From positions 1 through 15,009 of the forward strand of contig JALRHE010000252.1 in the NCBI GenBank assembly GCA_023253235.1: a stretch of DNA of 15,009 nucleotides, read 5' to 3'. The notes under the pieces were generated by a model, which searched no databases, had not been told where the DNA came from, and saw nothing but the letters and a program-made list of their open reading frames with translations. Below, piece after piece: positions 7,362 through 13,505 of this stretch (the stretch's first letter is position 1; every line of letters begins with the position of its first letter). This DNA comes from Steroidobacteraceae bacterium. Its GTDB lineage: Bacteria; Pseudomonadota; Gammaproteobacteria; Steroidobacterales; Steroidobacteraceae. Both the position numbers and the translations under genes were made by a program.

Positions 7362-8608
7362 CGGCGTTCCTTCGCTCGAGTAACCGTCGGCTCACGCAGC
7401 GTACGCAGCGCCAACTTGACTTCAGCATCCTCACGCGCAGCGATCGGCATGACATCTGCGCCCGGAAGAAGGACGTCGGGCTCGATACCCGTTTCGTCGA
7501 TGGATACGCCTGCCGGCGTCACATATCGAGACGTCGTGAGTTTCAGTGCGCGGCCATCGGCAAGAGGCAAGACGCTTTGTACGACGCCTTTGCCATAGGT
7601 GCGTCTACCCACCAAACGCGCGCGACCGTTATCTTTGAGGGCGCCGGCCAAAATTTCGGCGGCAGACGCGGATGCTCCGTTGATCAAGAGCACGAGCGGT
7701 ACGCCCTCGAGCAGCTGCCCCCGCGAGGCATCCATACGGAAGTTGGCTTCGGCCGTACGGCCCGTTGCCGAGACGATGTTACCCGAATCGAGCAAAGCAT
7801 CGGCCACCTCTACCGCGGCCTCGAGAACACCGCCGGGGTTATGCCGCACGTCGAGCACGACGCCACGCAACGATCCCGACGTCGAAAGCTCTCGTAATAC
7901 CTTGTCGAAATCTTTTCGCGTCGTCTCGCTAAAGGAGGCGATGCGGACATACGCAAAGCCCGACTCCAGCATCTCACCCGAGACGCTGTGCACTTCGACC
8001 TTGGCGCGCTCGAGCGCTACGCTGACAAGCTCGGCGCTCTCGGCGCGACGCAACGTCAAACGGACGAGCGAACCCGGTGGACCACGCATCTGCTCGAGTG
8101 CTGCACTGACGTTACTGCCCACCGGCTCGTTATCGATTTGCAGGATGACGTCGCCGCCACGAATACCCGCTCGTGCAGCGGGTGAATCCGCCAATGAGCG
8201 TACGACTTTGATGCCTTCGCCTTCAGCGGACACTTCGATGCCGATGCCCGGATAACTCCCTGCTGCACCGCGACGCAACTCCTCGTACTCGCGTCGGTCG
8301 AGATAAGCCGAGTAAGGATCCAAGCCGCCGACCATACCGCGCATCGCTTGCTCGAGCAGGCGATCGGGTGTCACGTCATCGACGTACTCTCGCTGCACCT
8401 GGGCGATGATCTCGGCGATTCGTCGCGATTCACTCGCTGGCAATTCGCGTACCGTCAACGGCTTATCGACGATGGATTTCTTTGACGGAGGCGTCACATC
8501 GAGCGCCTCGTCGGCAGGCCGAGACACGAACCACATGGCAGCCGCACCCACGACCAAGCCCGCGGCGGCAGCCAACCAGACGAGGCGATGAGAATGCGCG
8601 AGGCTCAC
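7358..8608 (-). CDS. ctpA: S41 carboxyl-terminal processing protease (CtpA/CtpB type)
   Basis: This 416-residue periplasmic serine protease is anchored by one N-terminal membrane segment (about residues 9-28). It continues with a helical region ending in GGLDPYSAYLD (residues 94-104), a PDZ domain (about 120-200, carboxylate-binding loop near YPGIGIEV) and the S41 catalytic core. The Ser/Lys dyad is S315 in NGASASAAEI and K340 in RRTYGKGVVQ, with the 25-residue spacing seen in CtpB. The core strand VVLDVRHNPGG is intact. Such proteases trim or degrade envelope proteins, often peptidoglycan hydrolases. The start is GTG 8608, overlapping the envC stop as GTGA; an in-frame ATG at 8977 lies inside envC and is rejected. 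The envC-ctp adjacency suggests linked control of cell-wall hydrolysis. Confidence 0.93.
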   Translation of the reverse strand: MSLAHSHRLVWLAAAAGLVVGAAAMWFVSRPADEALDVTPPSKKSIVDKPLTVRELPASESRRIAEIIAQVQREYVDDVTPDRLLEQAMRGMVGGLDPYSAYLDRREYEELRRGAAGSYPGIGIEVSAEGEGIKVVRSLADSPAARAGIRGGDVILQIDNEPVGSNVSAALEQMRGPPGSLVRLTLRRAESAELVSVALERAKVEVHSVSGEMLESGFAYVRIASFSETTRKDFDKVLRELSTSGSLRGVVLDVRHNPGGVLEAAVEVADALLDSGNIVSATGRTAEANFRMDASRGQLLEGVPLVLLINGASASAAEILAGALKDNGRARLVGRRTYGKGVVQSVLPLADGRALKLTTSRYVTPAGVSIDETGIEPDVLLPGADVMPIAAREDAEVKLALRTLREPTVTRAKERR

Positions 8609-9753
8609 GGCTGACGAGTACTGAACCAAGGAGCGGGATCGACGGGACGCGCCGCTTGGCGAATCTCGAAATACAGCTGCGGCGCGGGACGCCCGCCCGT
8701 ATCGCCGACCGCTGCGATCGTATCGCCGGCCACCACGGTATCGCCCACTTGGCGATAGAGCTGTTCGTTGTGACCGTAGAGACTGAGGAATCCGCCGCCA
8801 TGATCGACGATCACGAGCAATCCCAAGCCGGCGAGCCAATCGGCGTACACGACGCGGCCGCGATAAACCGCTCGCACCGGTGCACCACGCTCGGCGCCGA
8901 TCAGCACGCCTTCCCATTTCATCGATCCGGCGCGCTGCTGACCGAATCGCGAGACGATTTTGCCGGAGACGGGCCAAGCCAACTTACCGCGCATGCGGGC
9001 GAAGGGGCTCTTGTTGTCGCTCGGGAAACTCGGCGTCGTCCGTCGAAGTTGCTGCAGCAATTTTTGTAGAGCGGCTTGCTCACGCTGCAAACGCTGCAAA
9101 GTCGCTGCGCGCTCTTTGGCTTCGGCGTTCAATTGCGCGAGGACCGCACCTCGCTCCTGGCGCGCCTTGTCGAGCTTGGCAACCTCACCGGACTGTTCGC
9201 GCTCAAGACGCGCAATACGCTCCTTCTCGGTTTCCAGATCGCGTTCGAGCGCAGCAATCTCGTTGACTTTCGTTTCGATGGCGGCGAGTTGATCGGCCCG
9301 CGCCCGACCAAAATACGCGTAATACGAAACGAGCCGACCGGCCTGCGCTGGATCCTGCTGATTCAGCAGCATCTTGAGTGGATCTTCACGACCGATCTGG
9401 TGTGCCGCCCGCATCTGTGCTGCCAGCGACGCTCGCTCACTCGCCAACTCCGTTTCACGTGCGCGCTTTTGCTCCCCGAGCTCTTGCAAACGCTGCTCGC
9501 GAGTCTGGCGCTCACCCCGTAAACGTCCGAGTACGACGCGCGCGGCTGAGGCGGACTGCTCGGCGGCCCGCAAACTTTTCGCAAGACGATCCTTTTCGGC
9601 TGCGTCTTTGGCTACCTGACTGCGGATGCGTTCGATTTGCGAGCGCAGTTGGCGCAGTTCGGCTTCCGTTTTGGCCGCATCCTGAGCGTAGCCCGCGGGC
9701 ACTGCCGCCAGCAGGGTAAAAAGCAACGAAAAACAAAGGGTTCGGCCGCGCAT
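8605..9753 (-). CDS. envC: EnvC-type murein hydrolase activator with degenerate LytM domain
   Basis: This 382-residue secreted protein has a signal peptide (MRGR, hydrophobic core, cleavage after GYA at about residue 23). A long coiled coil rich in Glu, Arg, Gln and Ala follows (about 25-110 and 155-238), and a C-terminal LytM/M23 domain (about 255-378). The M23 zinc site is lost: HxGxD is WEGVL (280-284) and HxH is QLY (359-361); only H328 of YGHN remains. This matches E. coli EnvC, which does not cut peptidoglycan but activates amidases AmiA and AmiB at the septum. The chosen start, ATG 9753, places the signal peptide at the N-terminus. Upstream in-frame ATGs at 9780 and 9807 are possible but less likely; 9807 lies inside the divergent gene. 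It is the first gene of the envC-ctp-dedA operon. Confidence 0.93.
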   Translation of the reverse strand: MRGRTLCFSLLFTLLAAVPAGYAQDAAKTEAELRQLRSQIERIRSQVAKDAAEKDRLAKSLRAAEQSASAARVVLGRLRGERQTREQRLQELGEQKRARETELASERASLAAQMRAAHQIGREDPLKMLLNQQDPAQAGRLVSYYAYFGRARADQLAAIETKVNEIAALERDLETEKERIARLEREQSGEVAKLDKARQERGAVLAQLNAEAKERAATLQRLQREQAALQKLLQQLRRTTPSFPSDNKSPFARMRGKLAWPVSGKIVSRFGQQRAGSMKWEGVLIGAERGAPVRAVYRGRVVYADWLAGLGLLVIVDHGGGFLSLYGHNEQLYRQVGDTVVAGDTIAAVGDTGGRPAPQLYFEIRQAARPVDPAPWFSTRQP

Positions 9754-9758
9754 GCGGC
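9745..9758. repeat. GC-rich dyad over the envC start
   Basis: GCCGC, GCAT, GCGGC forms a perfect 5-bp stem with a 4-base centre. It covers the envC start codon and lies about -34 to -21 relative to the predicted rhodanese transcription start. It could be an operator or a start-codon hairpin in envC mRNA; chance is also possible. Confidence 0.35.
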
Positions 9759-9761
9759 GAA

Positions 9762-9767
9762 ATTGTA
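9762..9767 (-). promoter_or_regulatory. Candidate -10 element for the envC operon
   Basis: Read on the minus strand this is TACAAT (five of six consensus bases), ending 8 bases before the envC ATG at 9753. No clear -35 is seen. It overlaps the plus-strand TATAAT, so the two divergent promoters would share DNA. An overlapping alternative is TATACA. Confidence 0.5.
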
Positions 9768-9771
9768 TAAT
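9766..9771 (+). promoter_or_regulatory. Perfect -10 box for the rhodanese-grxC operon
   Basis: TATAAT ends 7 bases before the ATG at 9779, so the expected transcription start falls at or next to the A of the ATG. This predicts a leaderless mRNA. No -35 of quality is seen at 17 bases upstream. Confidence 0.7.
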
Positions 9772-9778
9772 CTCCCGC

Positions 9779-10213
9779 ATGGAAAAGTTGCCGGAATACA
9801 TAGCCAACCATCCTTGGTTGGTCGGGATGGCTGCGCTCGCCGCCCTATTGGTACTCGTTTACGAGATCCGCGCCCGGCGTGACTCTTTCGCGGCCATCTC
9901 GCCGCAGGATCTGATCCGACTACAGAACCAAGGCGCGTTGGTGCTCGATATCCGTAAGCCGGAAGACCACGCCGCCGGTCACATCGCCGGCTCGCGACAG
10001 ATGGATTCGCACGAACTCGTCAAGGCTGGCGACAATCTGAAGAAGTACAAGGAAAAACCGGTGGTGATCTATTGCCACTCCGGCAGCACCGGCGCCTCGG
10101 CTGCGCGCGTGTTGAACGGCCAAGGCTTCACCCAAGTTTTCAATCTGCGTGGCGGCATCAGCGGTTGGCAGTCCGAAAACCTGCCCATCGCTCGTGAGAA
10201 GAGCAAAGCTTGA
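9779..10213 (+). CDS. Membrane-anchored rhodanese-like protein (YibN type)
   Basis: This 144-residue protein has one N-terminal membrane anchor (about residues 13-29) and a single rhodanese domain (about 38-138). The active-site loop is YCHSGSTG with Cys99, so a sulfur-transfer or persulfide role is possible; E. coli YibN has the same layout and position upstream of grxC and secB. The conserved LVLDIRKPEDHAAGHIAGS segment and the C-terminal LRGGISGWQ motif are present. The start is ATG 9779, 7 bases after a perfect TATAAT; an in-frame ATG at 9752 would lie upstream of that promoter box. Its TGA shares one base with the grxC ATG (TGATG). Physiological substrate is not known to me. Confidence 0.9.
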   Translation: MEKLPEYIANHPWLVGMAALAALLVLVYEIRARRDSFAAISPQDLIRLQNQGALVLDIRKPEDHAAGHIAGSRQMDSHELVKAGDNLKKYKEKPVVIYCHSGSTGASAARVLNGQGFTQVFNLRGGISGWQSENLPIAREKSKA

Positions 10214-10464
10214 TGGCCAAGGTCGTCATGTATGCGACCGGCTGGTGTCCTTATTGTGATCGGGCACGGGCCCTGCTGACCCGCAAGGGCGTCGCCTTCG
10301 AGGAAATCGACATCGAGGCTGCGCCGGCGCGCCGCGAAGAAATGATGACGCGTAGCGGTCGTCGTACGGTGCCGCAAATTTTCATCGGCGAGGTCCATGT
10401 CGGCGGTTGCGACGACTTGCATGCCCTCGACGCCCGTGGCGGTCTCGACCCCTTGCTCGTCTGA
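10213..10464 (+). CDS. grxC: Glutaredoxin 3
   Basis: This 83-residue cytoplasmic dithiol glutaredoxin reduces disulfides and glutathione mixed disulfides using glutathione. The CPYC active site is C12-P-Y-C15, the cis-Pro loop is TVPQIFI, and the glutathione-binding GGCDDLHALD follows, all in the order and length of GrxC. The start is ATG 10213, overlapping the rhodanese stop as TGATG; the in-frame TTG at 10210 just before it is unnecessary. It lies in the conserved yibN-grxC-secB-gpsA cluster. A 62-base gap to secB follows in which I see neither a terminator nor a clear promoter. Confidence 0.96.
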   Translation: MAKVVMYATGWCPYCDRARALLTRKGVAFEEIDIEAAPARREEMMTRSGRRTVPQIFIGEVHVGGCDDLHALDARGGLDPLLV

Positions 10465-10512
10465 CCACCACGATCACCCCCACACCTGACTCCTGAACTT
10501 ATCGTCTTCCAC

Positions 10513-10517
10513 AGAGG
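10513..10517 (+). promoter_or_regulatory. Ribosome binding site for secB
   Basis: AGAGG lies 9 bases before the ATG at 10527 and supports that start. Confidence 0.5.
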
Positions 10518-10526
10518 CTCATCGAC

Positions 10527-11036
10527 ATGGCTGATCCGAATCCAACTGCAGACGGCGTTGCTGGCACCGAAGCTGATCCGAACGCGCCCGAGTTTTCACT
10601 GCAAAGCGTTTATCTCAAAGATTGCTCTTTCGAGGCGCCGAAAGGTCCGCGCGTCGAAGGACAGTGGAATCCGAACATCAATCTTGAGCTCGATACAGCG
10701 ACCGAAATCCTCTCGCCGGATTTGCGCGAAATCGTGTTGCGTATCAGCGTCACCGCCAAAAACGGCGATGCCACGGCTTTCTTGGTCGAAGTTCAGCAAG
10801 GTGGCATTTTCGCCGTGCGTAATCTCGGCGAAGAAGACTATCGCCGTGCGGTTGCCAGCATCGGTCCGAACGTGCTCTTCCCGTACGCGCGCGCGCAGAT
10901 CGCCAACCTCGTAACGCAGGGTGGTTTCCCGCAGTTGTTGCTGCCGCCGGTCAACTTCGAGCTGTTGTACGCACGCTCGCGTGCCGAAGCAGCCGAAGCG
11001 CAGGCTCAAGCCGCTCAGCAACCGCTGAATAGCTGA
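10527..11036 (+). CDS. secB: Protein-export chaperone SecB
   Basis: This 169-residue cytoplasmic chaperone works as a tetramer, holds unfolded precursors and hands them to SecA for export through SecYEG. Family segments are clear: FSLQSVYLKDCSFEAPKGP near the N-terminus, QGGIFAVRNLG in the middle, and FPYARAQIANLVTQGGFPQL followed by LLPPVNFELLY. An acidic, low-complexity N-terminal extension (residues 1-25) and an Ala/Gln-rich tail flank the core, as in many family members. It is 5 bases upstream of gpsA, so the two are surely co-transcribed. Together with tatC this window carries components of both main export routes. Confidence 0.97.
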   Translation: MADPNPTADGVAGTEADPNAPEFSLQSVYLKDCSFEAPKGPRVEGQWNPNINLELDTATEILSPDLREIVLRISVTAKNGDATAFLVEVQQGGIFAVRNLGEEDYRRAVASIGPNVLFPYARAQIANLVTQGGFPQLLLPPVNFELLYARSRAEAAEAQAQAAQQPLNS

Positions 11037-11041
11037 AGACG

Positions 11042-12052
11042 ATGACGGCCACGGGCACGCCGCTGGCCGTATTGGGCGCTGGATCCTGGGGCACGGCTCT
11101 AGCGATCCAGTTCGCCCGCACCGGTCACGATACGCGTCTCTGGGCTCGTGACGCCGCGCTCTTGGCAGCGATGGCGCAGGAGCGTCGCAACGCTCGATAC
11201 CTGCCAGACGCACCATTCCCCGACACATTGCGGGTGGTCGATACGCTGCCAGCAGCGATCGAAGGCGCCCAAGATATTCTCGTCGCCGTTCCTAGCCACG
11301 CGCTACGATCGCTACTCAAAGAATTAGCGCCCATCCTGCCGCCGGATGCGCGTCTCGCGTGGGCGACCAAAGGCTTTGAGCTCGAGACGGGTTTGCTACC
11401 GCACCAAGTTGCACGCGAAGAACTCGGTTCCGACCGAGCTTTCGCCGTGCTGTCGGGTCCGACGTTCGCGCGTGAAGTCGGTGCCGGATTACCCACGGCG
11501 ATGACGATCGCGGCGACCGAGGAATCCTTCGCGATTTCGCTCGCGCAAAGTCTCTCCTCGGCGAACTTCCGTGCCTACACCTCGACCGATATCGTGGGTG
11601 TCGAGGTCGGTGGTGCCACGAAGAACGTACTGGCAGTCGGCGCGGGTCTTGCCGATGGCCTTGGCTTCGGCGCCAATACGCGAGTGGCCTTGATCACGCG
11701 CGGTTTGGTCGAGATGACCCGCCTCGGTGTAGCACTCGGCGCACAAAAAGAAACTTTTATGGGCCTCGCAGGACTCGGCGATCTCGTCCTGACCTGTACG
11801 GATGATCAGTCGCGCAACCGTCGTTTCGGTCTGCTCTTGGCGGCCGGTCGCGGTGTCGAGGCGGCCTTGTCCGAGATCGGTCAGGTCGTGGAGGGATATC
11901 TCGCCGCCCGCGCGGTCCGACTCGTGGCCCAACGACACGGCGTCAACATGCCCATCTGCGAGAGCATCTATCGCACGCTCTATGAAGCGTTGCCGCCGCG
12001 CGAGGTGGTCAAAAGTCTGATGTCGAGACCGATCAAAGCGGAATTCGAGTAG
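11042..12052 (+). CDS. gpsA: Glycerol-3-phosphate dehydrogenase [NAD(P)+]
   Basis: This 336-residue cytoplasmic enzyme reduces dihydroxyacetone phosphate to sn-glycerol 3-phosphate, the backbone of phospholipids. The Rossmann motif LGAGSWGTALA (residues 11-21) binds NAD(P)H. The WATKGFE segment with K110 and the catalytic K194 in GGATKNVLAVGAGLADGLG are intact, as is GLGDLVLTC followed by the SRNRRFG substrate-binding loop. Length is normal. The start is ATG 11042, 5 bases after the secB stop. In E. coli cysE follows, but here the next gene is trmL on the opposite strand, overlapping the gpsA 3' end by 20 bases. Confidence 0.97.
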   Translation: MTATGTPLAVLGAGSWGTALAIQFARTGHDTRLWARDAALLAAMAQERRNARYLPDAPFPDTLRVVDTLPAAIEGAQDILVAVPSHALRSLLKELAPILPPDARLAWATKGFELETGLLPHQVAREELGSDRAFAVLSGPTFAREVGAGLPTAMTIAATEESFAISLAQSLSSANFRAYTSTDIVGVEVGGATKNVLAVGAGLADGLGFGANTRVALITRGLVEMTRLGVALGAQKETFMGLAGLGDLVLTCTDDQSRNRRFGLLLAAGRGVEAALSEIGQVVEGYLAARAVRLVAQRHGVNMPICESIYRTLYEALPPREVVKSLMSRPIKAEFE

Positions 12053-12533
12053 TCGGATCCGCGAAACCGTTTTGCCGCCAAGCCTCGTAAAGCACGAGCG
12101 CGACGGAGTTCGACAAGTTGAGGCTGCGGTTTCCCTCGCGCATCGGGATGCTCGCGATGGCGTTCGCAGCGAACTCAGTCTTTAATTCCTCGAGGATCGC
12201 TGTCGGTAAACCCCGCCGCTCGGATCCGAAAATCATCACATCCCCGGGCTGCCAGGCGATCTCGTCGTAACGACCCGCGCCACCGGTTTCGATCGCGAAC
12301 CAGCGTCCCGCACCCTGCGCGGCCAGGGCAGTGCGACATGCGGCGAAATTTTCATGCACGTGCACGGCCGCCATCCAACGGTAATCGAGACCGGCGCGAC
12401 GCACGGAGCGGCGATCCAGATCGAATCCGAGCGGCTTGATCAAATGCAGCTCGGCGCCGGTGTTGGCACAGAGCCGGATCACGTTGCCGGTATTGGGTGG
12501 GATCTCCGGCTCGAACAGCACGATATGGAACAT
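12033..12533 (-). CDS. trmL: tRNA (cytidine(34)/uridine(34)-2'-O)-methyltransferase TrmL
   Basis: This 166-residue SPOUT-class enzyme methylates the 2'-O of the wobble nucleotide in tRNA-Leu isoacceptors, using S-adenosylmethionine. The N-terminus FEPEIPPNTGNVIRLC and the LIKPLGFDLD segment are diagnostic. The C-terminal trefoil-knot motifs FGSERRGLP, IPM and NRSLNLSNSVALVLYEAWRQ are complete. Length matches E. coli TrmL (YibK). It is monocistronic here, convergent with gpsA (20-base overlap) and divergent from pyrD. No clear Shine-Dalgarno sequence precedes the ATG. Confidence 0.95.
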   Translation of the reverse strand: MFHIVLFEPEIPPNTGNVIRLCANTGAELHLIKPLGFDLDRRSVRRAGLDYRWMAAVHVHENFAACRTALAAQGAGRWFAIETGGAGRYDEIAWQPGDVMIFGSERRGLPTAILEELKTEFAANAIASIPMREGNRSLNLSNSVALVLYEAWRQNGFADPTTRIPL

Positions 12534-12542
12534 GCGCGCATG
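12531..12542. repeat. 12-bp perfect palindrome over the trmL start
   Basis: CATGCGCGCATG reads the same on both strands. It contains the trmL start codon and covers the expected -35 position of the pyrD promoter (-10 at 12558). It shares CGCGCATG with the dyad at 9745-9758. It could be a regulator site or simply reflect the two CATG ends. Confidence 0.35.
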
Positions 12543-12557
12543 GTAACGCCGTGACTC

Positions 12558-12563
12558 TATAAT
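12558..12563 (+). promoter_or_regulatory. Perfect -10 box for pyrD
   Basis: TATAAT ends 6 bases before the ATG at 12570, placing transcription start at the A of the ATG and predicting a leaderless mRNA. The same block, TATAATCTC followed by GCATG, occurs before the rhodanese gene. On the minus strand the overlapping TATAGA is a weak -10 candidate for trmL. Confidence 0.7.
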
Positions 12564-12569
12564 CTCTGC

Positions 12570-13505
12570 ATGTCTAGTCCCGCCGCCTCACTGCGCTATC
12601 GCTTTCTCGGTCTCGACTTTGCCTCGCCCATCGTGCTGCTCTCGGGCTGTGTCGGCTTCGGAGAGGAGTACACCCGTATCGAGGGCTTCTCAAACGCCGA
12701 CTGTGGCGGTGTCGTACTGAAGGGAACCACGCTAGAGCCGCGCCTCGGCAATCGACCTCATCGCGTCTACGAAACGCCGATGGGGATGCTGAATGCGATC
12801 GGACTGCAGAATCCGGGCACGGACCATGTGGTGAGCCAGATTCTCCCGACACTCGATTTCACCGAAACCCGTTTCATCGCCAACGTCTCGGGTTCGACCA
12901 TCGAGGAGTATGCCGAGGTCACGCGACGTTTCGACGACTCGCCGATCGACGCCATCGAGATCAACATCTCCTGCCCGAACGTCAAGGAAGGCGGTGTCGC
13001 TTTCGGGAACTACCCCGAGATGTCGGCGCGCGTCGTGGCGGCCTGTCGGGCTGTGACGCGAAAGCCCATCATCACGAAGCTCTCGCCGAACCAGACGGAC
13101 ATCAAAGAAAATGCACGGCTTTGTATCGAAGCTGGTAGCGACGGTCTGTCGGTGATCAACACCATCATGGGTATGGCCATCGATGCTAAAACCCGCCGAC
13201 CCATCATCGGCAACGTGCAAGGCGGATTATCAGGTCCGGCGATCAAGCCGATCGCGCTGCTGAAGGTTCATCAGGTGTACGACGTGGCCCGTAAACACAA
13301 CGTGCCGATCATCGGCCAAGGCGGCATCACCTCGGCGCTCGATGCCATCGAATTCATCATCGCCGGCGCCAGTGCCGTGGGTATCGGCACGTCGCTGTTC
13401 TACGACCCGATGAGCTGTAAGAAGATCAACGCGGGCATTACCGAGTATCTGCAAACCCACGGTTATTCGAACGTCACGGAGCTCGTGGGTTCGTTGCAGA
13501 TTTGA
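12570..13505 (+). CDS. pyrD: Dihydroorotate dehydrogenase, class 1B (PyrDB) type
   Basis: This 311-residue cytoplasmic flavoprotein oxidises dihydroorotate to orotate in pyrimidine synthesis. The class 1 active-site Cys is present as C135 in NISCPNVKEGG, instead of the Ser of membrane class 2 enzymes. FMN and substrate residues are seen in KGTTLEPR (K51), ETPMGMLNAIGLQNPG (68-83), KLSPNQTDI, INTIMGMAID, GGLSGPAIKP and the phosphate loops GQGGITSALDA and GASAVGIGT. There is no N-terminal membrane-binding extension. The overall pattern is that of PyrDB, which normally works with the iron-sulfur/FAD subunit PyrK and NAD+; no pyrK lies in this window. The gene starts right after a TATAAT box, and its 3' end overlaps the convergent mscS-type gene by 32 bases. 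Confidence 0.92.
   Translation: MSSPAASLRYRFLGLDFASPIVLLSGCVGFGEEYTRIEGFSNADCGGVVLKGTTLEPRLGNRPHRVYETPMGMLNAIGLQNPGTDHVVSQILPTLDFTETRFIANVSGSTIEEYAEVTRRFDDSPIDAIEINISCPNVKEGGVAFGNYPEMSARVVAACRAVTRKPIITKLSPNQTDIKENARLCIEAGSDGLSVINTIMGMAIDAKTRRPIIGNVQGGLSGPAIKPIALLKVHQVYDVARKHNVPIIGQGGITSALDAIEFIIAGASAVGIGTSLFYDPMSCKKINAGITEYLQTHGYSNVTELVGSLQI

Noticed and set aside
6903..7598. Long plus-strand open frame of 231 codons
   Set aside because: It runs antisense through dedA and the end of the S41 protease gene, both of which have intact family motifs. Its product is rich in Arg, Asp and Gln with no recognisable domain, as expected from the complement of a GC-rich gene.
8605..8977. Longer N-terminus for the S41 protease starting at ATG 8977
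   Set aside because: It would overlap the conserved LytM domain of envC by over 300 bases and add 123 Arg-rich residues before the obvious membrane anchor. GTG 8608 in a GTGA overlap fits better.
8605..9753. Active M23 endopeptidase
   Set aside because: Key zinc ligands of both M23 motifs are replaced (WEGVL and QLY), which fits a non-catalytic EnvC-type activator.
10465..10526. Terminator or small RNA between grxC and secB
   Set aside because: The 62-base gap has no stable GC hairpin with a T-run and no clear -10/-35 pair. Read-through into secB is the simpler reading.
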